Source: Gammaproteobacteria bacterium (GTDB taxonomy: Bacteria > Pseudomonadota > Gammaproteobacteria > Burkholderiales > Burkholderiaceae_C). Taken from it: DNA of 6,857 nt. The notes under the pieces are model-generated. The model did not search any database. It saw only the letters and a list, made by a program, of their open reading frames with translations, and was not told where the DNA came from. Positions 1-5,638 of the stretch are shown one piece after another. Where the stretch lies: NCBI GenBank assembly GCA_030054245.1, contig JASGCH010000070.1, forward strand, positions 1-6,857, written 5' to 3'. The translations under genes and the position numbers were made by a program. The first letter of the stretch is position 1, and each line of letters opens with the position of its first letter.

Positions 1-127
1 TTTTAAATAACGGATTATTTTTGGAGGTGATTTGAAATTGTTTAATGGGCATCTTATGGTTATCTTATTGTTAAATAAGTTGAAATACTATTTTAGTAGA
101 AGATTATAAAAATATTTTTTTTAAAAC

Positions 128-157
128 TTGAATATATGGGATATTTTCCCATATAAT
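128..157 (+). promoter_or_regulatory. Sigma70-type promoter of the plus-strand operon
   Basis: The -35 hexamer TTGAAT (128-133) and a perfect -10 hexamer TATAAT (152-157) are separated by 18 bp, so transcription should start near 164. This is the best promoter match I found upstream of the gene at 220. It leaves a leader of about 55 bases that ends in a ribosome binding site (AAAGGAA, 209-215) 4 bases before the ATG. The spacer between the hexamers is filled by an inverted repeat, which suggests that the promoter is repressible. The assignment rests on hexamer matches only. Confidence 0.7.
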
Positions 158-185
158 GGCTTTAAGCGAATGGGAATATATCCCA
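133..185. promoter_or_regulatory. Twin dyads TGGGA-N5-TCCCA, candidate operators
   Basis: Two copies of the same 15-bp dyad are present: TGGGATATTTTCCCA at 137-151 and TGGGAATATATCCCA at 171-185. Their centres are 34 bp apart. The arms of the first copy extend to 9 bp (133-141 with 147-155), and it occupies the promoter spacer. The second copy begins a few bases after the predicted start of transcription. A dimeric regulator bound at either site would block RNA polymerase, so repression is the natural reading. The regulator is unknown. The DUF6502 protein encoded in the same operon is a candidate by position only. Confidence 0.5.
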
Positions 186-193
186 TTTTTTTT
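169..193 (+). terminator. Hairpin with T-run in the leader, possible attenuator
   Basis: A 7-bp stem (169-175 with 181-187) with a 5-base loop runs directly into T-rich sequence (T at 186-193), the layout of a weak intrinsic terminator. It overlaps the second dyad, so the same bases could act as a DNA operator, an RNA terminator or both. It lies after the predicted start of transcription. It could therefore attenuate the operon, or end readthrough from a gene left of the window. The stem is short and mostly A/T at its base. Confidence 0.3.
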
Positions 194-219
194 GTTTATT
201 TAAGTTTGAAAGGAAATTT

Positions 220-999
220 ATGTCTAAGTCAAAATCTTCAGTTGTTAAGGGTAGGCATGGTGAACATGGTAAGCTAGGAAAAGGGAACCTCCTTGATCCT
301 GGTTTAGGTACGGTGGAAGCCACTCACACTCATTCGGGCTCACACACCGACTCAGGGTCTAGTGCGGGTACCACCAATAAGCCAATCGTAGGCTTTACCT
401 TCAGCGCTGATTTATCTTCAGTAACGGCTATGTCGTTGACTTTTAAGGGCCAATCGTTATCATTGGCAACTACGGGTCTTACAGTCAATCATACCACTGG
501 GGATACTCCTACGGTAACGAGTGTAGTACAAAGTATTGATAATGGGGTAACCAGTAATACCACAGCTTGGGTACCGGTAACGGGTGCGACCAATTATGAG
601 GTTGCGTCTAGTGTTAAGGTGGCTAAAGTGTCAAATTTTAAGCTATCGCAACATAAGTTTACATTTGATGCCCAAGATGCTATTACAGCCGACCAAGAGC
701 AAGTTATCACTCGATGGGGTAAATCAACCACTTGGAATACCGATACTATCGATAGCAATGAGGTTTATCGAAAACAAACGGTAGATGGTAAAACTTATGT
801 GGGCAAGACGGAGTCCCATACCAATGGCACTACTACAGTCTATGATTTTCATATATACCGAGATGATAATGCTGATGGCATTTGGACGGAAATTGCCAAT
901 GGTAAAACCAATTCTCAGTATATTGATAGTGCCTCACATATAGTAGATATTGCACAATTGCAAACCTTGTTGGCGGCATCGGCATCGGTAGTTGGTTAG
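220..999 (+). CDS. Hypothetical protein, possibly exported, first gene of the operon
   Basis: I do not recognise this 259-residue protein. It starts at an ATG preceded by AAAGGAA. The first 50 residues are basic and Gly/His/Ser-rich (THTHSGSHTDSGS at about 35-47) with no hydrophobic segment, so there is no Sec signal peptide. The rest is rich in Thr, Ser and Asn with alternating beta-strand-like stretches, as in extracellular beta proteins. Near the C-terminus is DDNADG (215-220), which fits the DxNxDG calcium-loop pattern, with an acidic residue at E224. The last 19 residues (241-259) are hydrophobic and small (IAQLQTLLAASASVVG), resembling the uncleaved C-terminal signals of type I secretion substrates. 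Secretion by that route is inference, since no ABC exporter lies nearby. The gene lies 16 bases before the DUF6502 gene, so the two are probably co-transcribed. Confidence 0.8.
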   Translation: MSKSKSSVVKGRHGEHGKLGKGNLLDPGLGTVEATHTHSGSHTDSGSSAGTTNKPIVGFTFSADLSSVTAMSLTFKGQSLSLATTGLTVNHTTGDTPTVTSVVQSIDNGVTSNTTAWVPVTGATNYEVASSVKVAKVSNFKLSQHKFTFDAQDAITADQEQVITRWGKSTTWNTDTIDSNEVYRKQTVDGKTYVGKTESHTNGTTTVYDFHIYRDDNADGIWTEIANGKTNSQYIDSASHIVDIAQLQTLLAASASVVG

Positions 1000-1015
1000 T
1001 AAGTAATGGAGATTT

Positions 1016-1837
1016 ATGGCTAATAATCCGGACCCACCCTTATCAAATTCCTCAGTATTGCCTCTAGCTTTAGAGGCGGTGGAGCCTCTGGTATTGTGGC
1101 TGGTCAGGTCTGGTGTTGGCTATACGGAGTTCTCCAGCGCAATAAAGCGTATATTTTTTATGGTGGCTTTGGCAGAAGGGAAAAGAATCAGTGGTAAGGA
1201 TACGGATTCTATGCTTAGTTTACTGTCAGGGTTGCATCGTAAAGATATACGCTTAATGCGTGAAAAAATAAATGAAAATGAAGCTAGCCGCAAAGGCATT
1301 TCACCCGCCAGTCAGGTGGTATCCCTATGGGTGCACAAAAAATGGTCAAAAACCATTCCATTTTCAGGAAAAAGAAAAAACTTGAAGTCTTTTGTCAATC
1401 TAACTAAATTGGTATCCTTAGACTTGCATCCACGATCCATTGTTGAAGAATTGGTAAGATTGGGGTTGGTTTTAGAAGGCGAGGGTACGGTTACTTTACA
1501 AAAATCTGTCTTTGTACCCGATACACAATCGCAGACTGCGAGACAAATGTTTGCAGACAGTGTGTCGGATCATATAGCCTCTGGGGTACACAATTTAACA
1601 AAACCTAATGGGCATACTTTTTTGGAGCAAAGTTTTTTTGCGGATGGATTACATCCTGAGTCTATCCGGGTGATGGCAGAGCTGGCTAACAGCTTATGGC
1701 AAATGGTTTCAGAAAAATCTTATGACAAAGCTAGCGCATTGGTCGATAGGGACGAAGCCTCTGGCGGACAACATAGAATGCGCTTAGGTATGTATTTTTA
1801 TTCTGAACTTATACCTAAGAAGGAAGGTTCGTCTTGA
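1016..1837 (+). CDS. DUF6502 family protein
   Basis: This 273-residue protein has the look of the DUF6502 family, found in proteobacteria and of unknown function. The N-terminal half holds the most recognisable part: LEAVEPLVLWLVRSGVGYTE (19-38), then a helix with IKRIFFMVALAEGKR (43-57), then a motif around LSGLHRKDIRLM (70-81). That order resembles a helix-turn-helix or winged-helix DNA-binding fold, so a regulatory role is plausible but not shown. Residues 127-165 could form a second winged-helix-like part (VEELVRLGLVLEGEGTVTL). The C-terminal part is helical with no membrane segment or signal peptide, which suggests a cytoplasmic protein. The start has GGAG at 1008-1011, 4 bases before the ATG. 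Recognition is from memory of family motifs. A profile search with the DUF6502 model would settle it. Confidence 0.8.
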   Translation: MANNPDPPLSNSSVLPLALEAVEPLVLWLVRSGVGYTEFSSAIKRIFFMVALAEGKRISGKDTDSMLSLLSGLHRKDIRLMREKINENEASRKGISPASQVVSLWVHKKWSKTIPFSGKRKNLKSFVNLTKLVSLDLHPRSIVEELVRLGLVLEGEGTVTLQKSVFVPDTQSQTARQMFADSVSDHIASGVHNLTKPNGHTFLEQSFFADGLHPESIRVMAELANSLWQMVSEKSYDKASALVDRDEASGGQHRMRLGMYFYSELIPKKEGSS

Positions 1838-1889
1838 ATCAACAATGGCTAAAAGCGTAGTTTATTGGAGAGCAAGACCCTATTAAAAA

Positions 1890-1927
1890 ACCGATTTTCC
1901 CACAAATTGTGTCAATTTTCTATCGGT
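1890..1927 (+). other. Inverted repeat ahead of the first lipoprotein gene
   Basis: In the gap after the DUF6502 gene, ACCGAT (1890-1895) is complementary to ATCGGT (1922-1927). Between them lies a tight dyad, CACAAATTGTG (1901-1911). The structure ends 8 bases before a GGGGA ribosome binding site (1936-1940). It could be an RNA stem affecting translation of the lipoprotein, or a protein site. TTTTCCCA (1895-1902) also matches one half of the first promoter dyad. The arms are short, so chance is a real possibility. Confidence 0.2.
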
Positions 1928-1945
1928 GACATATTGGGGATATTA

Positions 1946-3496
1946 ATGGATGAATTTTTAAGCATCTCGATTTTAAAAATGGTTAATTTTTTGTTTCACA
2001 AGTGCAGAAATTTTGAAGTCTATAAGTGGATTATGCCCATTCTATTGGGGGTTTCAGCTTGTGGAGGGGGGTTGGATTTAGCTGGGCTTGGCTCAGGTGG
2101 GACCGGTGTTAACCAGGGTACCGTGATTGGGTTTGGCTCCATCTATGTGGATGGTATAGAAATCGATGATTCTGGGGTGGTCCCCATCGTGGACAATGGC
2201 AAAGACTCTATGCCCACTATTGTGGAAATGGGAGAAACTGTGAAAGTACAAAGCCTTAATAATGGGGTGCAAAAAATTGAAGTGATACCTCAAGTGATAG
2301 GCTTCATTGAGATGATACATAGTGATTCGGTACAAGTTAACAGACAAATTATTCAGATAAACGATGTCATGGCAAAGATACCTACTATATTTGCTGGTGG
2401 AATTAGTAAGTTTTCTGATCTAACATTAGGGGATATGGTTGAAGTTCATGGTGAAATCCATACGGATCGTACCCAAAGAACGAAGATATTAGCCACCAGA
2501 ATCATAAAGTTAAATAAGGAATTAGGGTCTTCAATCTTATTGAAGGTTTCTGGGGTAGTGAGTGAACTTAGTTCTAATGTAAGCATATTTTCCATGGGTG
2601 ATTTAACGGTTGATTTTACAGAATATGCACGAGATGCTGATACCAGTTACTTGACAAATTCGGCGTGGGTTGAGGTTTTTGGCACCTTGGAGGGTGGTCG
2701 CTTGGTGGCTAAAAAAATAAAAGCTCTGGCTTTATTTGATTCTAGCGTTAATGCGTTAGGCGTCGGTGGTTTTGTCGAATCAATCGATGAAAAATCTAAC
2801 TCTATCACTATTTTGGGCACAACCTTTGTTTTGAAAAACACAGTTACTAACATTAGCCCTGGCGATTATATTAACTTGAATGGAAAGCTAACTCATACGA
2901 ATGGAAAAAATGTTATTGATAGCTACGAGCTAAATCCAAAATATTTAGGTATAGTACAACTTAAAGGCTCCATAGATGATCCAATAGACGGAGGTACGCT
3001 ATTTAAGGTACGAGATGTGCCGGTAGATGCCAGATTAGCAACCATCAGCAATTGTGTCGATAATAACCTCAGTGAAGGTCAAATAGTAACGATAGTGGGT
3101 GTGCAACAAGTCGGTGCACCTGTTGTGAGAGCGACTAGTTTGCAATGCGTTGTGCCGGTAAGTCCGGTAGAGCTTGAAAAAGGGAGACCTCGTATTTACA
3201 GCTTTTTGGGTACTATTAATGGACAAATATGCAACATAGAGGCTGGTAGCGTCGCCATAACTTTGGCGTCTGGGGAATCTAGGAGCTTATTTTGGAACAA
3301 TACCAGCATCTGGTATCAATTAGAAAAATCTAATATCTGTCAGTTTGCTGGAAAAGTAAGGGTGGAAGCAACATACATGGACGGTAACTATGCTATTAAA
3401 ACTATTAGACCGCTAGGCATAAAAGATGCTGATAATTTTCGTGCTACTGGCAATTCTAAAGGTCATTGGGACGCTTATTTACTAGATGATGATTGA
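1946..3496 (+). CDS. DUF5666-type repeat lipoprotein, first paralog
   Basis: This is a predicted secreted lipoprotein of 516 residues. A hydrophobic stretch WIMPILLGVSAC (28-39) ends in the lipobox V-S-A-C with the lipidated cysteine at C39. It is followed by Gly-rich linker sequence (CGGG), typical of DUF5666 lipoproteins. Gly at +2 rather than Asp favours the outer membrane. After the linker I count six beta-rich modules, starting near 58, 117, 199, 270, 336 and 417. Most follow the pattern G-x-V-x-x-(I/L)...LGDxVxVxG...(A)xxI. C370 and C401 in module 5 are 31 residues apart, as in the downstream paralog. C429 and C465 are extra. I chose the ATG at 1946 because GGGGA sits 5 bases before it. 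The frame is open back to a TTG at 1865 that has no ribosome binding site, and ATGs at 1979 and 2033 are alternatives. The molecular function of the family is unknown. Confidence 0.8.
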   Translation: MDEFLSISILKMVNFLFHKCRNFEVYKWIMPILLGVSACGGGLDLAGLGSGGTGVNQGTVIGFGSIYVDGIEIDDSGVVPIVDNGKDSMPTIVEMGETVKVQSLNNGVQKIEVIPQVIGFIEMIHSDSVQVNRQIIQINDVMAKIPTIFAGGISKFSDLTLGDMVEVHGEIHTDRTQRTKILATRIIKLNKELGSSILLKVSGVVSELSSNVSIFSMGDLTVDFTEYARDADTSYLTNSAWVEVFGTLEGGRLVAKKIKALALFDSSVNALGVGGFVESIDEKSNSITILGTTFVLKNTVTNISPGDYINLNGKLTHTNGKNVIDSYELNPKYLGIVQLKGSIDDPIDGGTLFKVRDVPVDARLATISNCVDNNLSEGQIVTIVGVQQVGAPVVRATSLQCVVPVSPVELEKGRPRIYSFLGTINGQICNIEAGSVAITLASGESRSLFWNNTSIWYQLEKSNICQFAGKVRVEATYMDGNYAIKTIRPLGIKDADNFRATGNSKGHWDAYLLDDD

Positions 3497-3527
3497 AGGA
3501 TGTTCTTGGGTTAGTTGCTGAATGAGC

Positions 3528-3751
3528 AAGACTATTGCACCGACGGCTGGTGCCGCAACTGCGTTATGTATGTGCCTCTGTTCGTTGCGCTATCCATTGC
3601 GATTCCGCTCTTGATCTCGCATATACTCAATATGCGAGATCAAGAGCGCCCACCATGATCATTTAAGTAAATTCCGCTGGTTGCGTGGTGCGTGGAAGCC
3701 TTGTACTTGGATAGCTCACCGAGCGGCACCAGCCAATGGTGCAACAGTCTT
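3528..3751. repeat. 224-bp nested palindrome, MITE-like intergenic element
   Basis: The ends (3528-3556 and 3723-3751) are 29-base inverted repeats that match at 25 of 29 positions by hand alignment. Each end also folds on itself as GCACC-N7-GGTGC (3537-3553 and 3726-3742). Inside lies a shorter inverted pair (GCTATCCA at 3589-3596, TGGATAGC at 3708-3715) and a perfect 19-bp-arm hairpin (3606-3648). No open frame of note lies within it. The base composition looks more GC-rich than the flanks. There is no clear target-site duplication. A near match GCTGARTGAG occurs at 3517-3526 and 3767-3776, but it does not abut the right end. A miniature inverted-repeat transposable element or a BIME-like structured repeat are the main readings. 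Confidence 0.6.
3606..3648. repeat. Perfect hairpin at the centre of the intergenic element
   Basis: The arms 3606-3624 and 3630-3648 are perfectly complementary over 19 bp around a 5-base loop (ACTCA). An exact stem of this length is very unlikely by chance. It has no T-run on its right side, and on its left the sequence is not T-rich either, so it is not a normal intrinsic terminator in either direction. It lies 110 bases after the stop codon of the first lipoprotein gene and could protect or process the transcript 3' end. Confidence 0.75.
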
Positions 3752-3988
3752 ATTAATAGGCAATAGGCTGAGTGAGTTATTTTTGGAATTTAGTTATGGT
3801 GTATAATGGGCGAGGTGAGGTAGGTAAAGCGTCAGGCAGTTTCAGTTTGAATTAGTTAGCCAGATGAACAGACCGGAAAATGAGAGAATACTTGCGGGTA
3901 CTTCTTGAAATTTCAATAGGATGTCGTTGAGAAAGTAAATTTTTTTCGGTTTCGATTTTTTTTTTGAAAGATTTTTAATCTGATCTTT
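3752..3988 (+). promoter_or_regulatory. Leader of the second lipoprotein gene, possible promoter
   Basis: This stretch of 237 bases has no credible gene. It contains a perfect -10 hexamer TATAAT at 3802-3807, but no good -35 hexamer at the usual distance (TTGGAA at 3783 is only 13 bp away). A 12-bp perfect palindrome TTGAAATTTCAA lies at 3905-3916. The last 60 bases are T-rich, and no convincing ribosome binding site precedes the ATG at 3989. If TATAAT is used, the transcript has a leader of about 175 bases. The second lipoprotein may therefore be expressed separately from the three genes upstream. Confidence 0.3.
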
Positions 3989-5536
3989 ATGGGAAAACTA
4001 TTATCTTTATACAAGCAGAATTTGTATCTATGGAGCTCCGTTTTACTATCACTCGTTTTAGTGGCCTGTGGTAGTACCTCTACCAATTTGGGTATAAATT
4101 TTTGTTTACCCAATGTCTATTCTCAGTCCTTAAAAACTTCTTGGGTACATGAGGGTACCGTAACGGGGTTTGGAGATGTTTATATTGATGGCTTAAGAGC
4201 CCAATATAGTGGGATTACACCTATGAAAGAAACTTTTGATTCTAAGGTCGCTACCGTTATACAGTTAGGACAAAGGGTAAGGTTTACTTTTGTAGACAAT
4301 TTGGTTAGAACCATAGCTGTCAATCCGCAGGTCATCGGAGTCATTGATAGTATTTCAGGTTCGTATCTCACTGTTTCTGGTCAGAAGATCAATATAAACA
4401 GTGGCTCTAGTATCTACAATACAGTGATTGCCGGGCGTTCTTCTAAATTTGATGAACTTAGAGTAGGTGACTATATTGAAGCTCATGGATATTCTATTGA
4501 GGATCCTAATGTAGTGGGTGGAACAATCATTGATGCTACGCGCGTAGAAAAATTAGAGGTTCCGCCAGTTGATCAACAGAATAGGAGAAAAATTACTGGG
4601 TATGTCAAACAATTAAATAATGCCCAAAAAACATTTGTCGTTGGCAATGTGCCAATTGATTATAGCCAATTGCCATTTGTTCCAGTATTAAAAGATGGGG
4701 GTTTGGTGAATATTTGGGGTGTTACACAAAATAATGGTATTTTAGCGGCCAAAATTGCCTTGTCGTCGTTACTAGAAGAGAATATTTATAACTATAGGTT
4801 TAGTGGCGAAGTATCTAGAATTGATTTTGCTCAAAAATTGGTAAATATACAGGGTACTTCAGTTTATTGGAGTGATTTAAACAAACCACTTGAAAATGGC
4901 CGATTATTGCAAGTGGGTGATTTGTTGGTTGCAGATGCTTCTACTAGGCTCGGATCATCGGCAGACCTAACTATAGATAAAGTACAAGTTAACCCAAACT
5001 TAACTACAGTTATTGTGAATGGTACGGTTGAGAGTAGCATGACGGGTAACAAAATCATAGTTCAAGGAGTTCCTATCGATGCACAATACGCTGTTTTGTC
5101 GGGATGTGCAGGAAATATTGTTTCTAGTGGTTCTATTGTGCAAGTGGCGGGAGTAGGGGTCATCAACACCCAAGTATTGAGGGCAACGACGCTTCAATGT
5201 TTACCGGTGGTTGTGCCTAGTGCCAATGCTACTTGCCCGGCTACGGCTATTGCTTCTTATCAAGTTTTAACGGGTTATATTTTTGGTACTCCCAATTACA
5301 TCAGTAGGACAGCCTCGGTTCAACTTATTAATGGCCAAATAGTCCCTGTAGTTTGGGGCGCAGATACCGTGTTCTATTCGGGTATCGATACTTTAAGTAA
5401 CGGGCAATTGGTAAGATTGGAAGCGACAACAGCCACTATTAATGGACCGCAGTACGGTTTATTATCCCTGCGCCAGTTAGGCACTCTGGATATAGATTCC
5501 TTTGGTCCGTATGGAAATTATGTCGGATGGAACTAA
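3989..5536 (+). CDS. DUF5666-type repeat lipoprotein, second paralog
   Basis: This 515-residue predicted lipoprotein is a paralog of the one encoded at 1946-3496. The signal peptide is cleaner: a basic N-terminus, a hydrophobic core LWSSVLLSLVLVAC (14-27) and the lipobox L-V-A-C with C27 lipidated. Gly at +2 favours the outer membrane. Six beta modules begin near 56, 115, 201, 271, 340 and 425. Shared landmarks with the first paralog are GTVxGFGxxYxDG at the start of module 1, PQVIG at the module 1/2 junction, VP(I/V)DA and RAT(S/T)LQC in module 5, and a C-terminal LGxxDxDxFxxxGN. C373 and C404 are 31 residues apart, matching C370/C401 of the first paralog, so a periplasmic disulfide is plausible. 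No catalytic motif is visible. A structural, adhesive or binding role fits better than an enzyme, but this is inference. Confidence 0.82.
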   Translation: MGKLLSLYKQNLYLWSSVLLSLVLVACGSTSTNLGINFCLPNVYSQSLKTSWVHEGTVTGFGDVYIDGLRAQYSGITPMKETFDSKVATVIQLGQRVRFTFVDNLVRTIAVNPQVIGVIDSISGSYLTVSGQKININSGSSIYNTVIAGRSSKFDELRVGDYIEAHGYSIEDPNVVGGTIIDATRVEKLEVPPVDQQNRRKITGYVKQLNNAQKTFVVGNVPIDYSQLPFVPVLKDGGLVNIWGVTQNNGILAAKIALSSLLEENIYNYRFSGEVSRIDFAQKLVNIQGTSVYWSDLNKPLENGRLLQVGDLLVADASTRLGSSADLTIDKVQVNPNLTTVIVNGTVESSMTGNKIIVQGVPIDAQYAVLSGCAGNIVSSGSIVQVAGVGVINTQVLRATTLQCLPVVVPSANATCPATAIASYQVLTGYIFGTPNYISRTASVQLINGQIVPVVWGADTVFYSGIDTLSNGQLVRLEATTATINGPQYGLLSLRQLGTLDIDSFGPYGNYVGWN

Positions 5537-5542
5537 GAGCCG

Positions 5543-5567
5543 AAGGCTATTTCTTTGTAATAGCCTT
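5543..5567 (+). terminator. Stem-loop just after the second lipoprotein gene
   Basis: A perfect 9-bp stem (AAGGCTATT at 5543-5551, AATAGCCTT at 5559-5567) with a 7-base loop begins 7 bases after the stop codon at 5534-5536. The position suits a transcript end for the lipoprotein gene. There is no T-run after it, so it is either a weak or Rho-assisted terminator or a 3'-end stabilising hairpin. Confidence 0.5.
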
Positions 5568-5592
5568 GGTATTTCAAGACCATGATAGCCTA

Positions 5593-5629
5593 ACTGCGGT
5601 TGCACCATCGGTTGTGGTGCAACCGCAGT
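5593..5629. repeat. Strong stem-loop between convergent genes, related to the 224-bp element
   Basis: A perfect 15-bp stem (5593-5607 with 5615-5629) encloses a 7-base loop. It is GC-rich compared with its surroundings and starts 10 bases beyond the aroG stop codon on the minus strand, so it could serve as a terminator or 3' stabiliser for aroG. It lacks a T-run on both sides. It shares GCACC/GGTGC arms, GGTGCAAC (5616-5623) and AGTCTT (5627-5632) with the right end of the 224-bp element (GGTGCAAC at 3738-3745, AGTCTT at 3746-3751), which suggests a common dispersed repeat family. Confidence 0.6.
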
Positions 5630-5638
5630 CTTGATGGT

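Noticed and set aside
1..22. Intrinsic terminator of an upstream gene
   Set aside because: AAATAA (5-10) and TTATTT (15-20) pair, but the stem is six A/T pairs and only two Ts follow before GGAGG. It is too weak to call.
584..784. Overlapping plus-strand frame, 66 codons, inside the first gene
   Set aside because: It is an out-of-frame reading of the 259-residue gene, which has the better ribosome binding site and operon position.
2093..2347. Open frame on the minus strand, 84 codons
   Set aside because: It lies wholly inside the first lipoprotein gene, antisense to its modules 1 and 2, and its translation has no family features. It is a shadow of the real frame, as are the smaller antisense frames at 2647-2853, 3035-3226, 4180-4371, 4864-5058 and 5000-5197.
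3606..3648. Rho-independent terminator of the first lipoprotein gene
   Set aside because: The hairpin is perfect but has no T-run on either side. It is better explained as the core of the palindromic element.
3913..4113. Open frame on the minus strand, 66 codons, crossing the start of the second lipoprotein gene
   Set aside because: It comes from an A/T-rich leader and the antisense of a clear signal peptide. The product is Lys-rich low-complexity sequence with no recognisable feature.
5588..5630. Integron attC site
   Set aside because: GCCTAAC (5588-5594) fits the RYYYAAC end of an attC, but no matching GTTRRRY lies on the far side of the hairpin. The region also lies between convergent genes, not cassettes, with no integrase in view.
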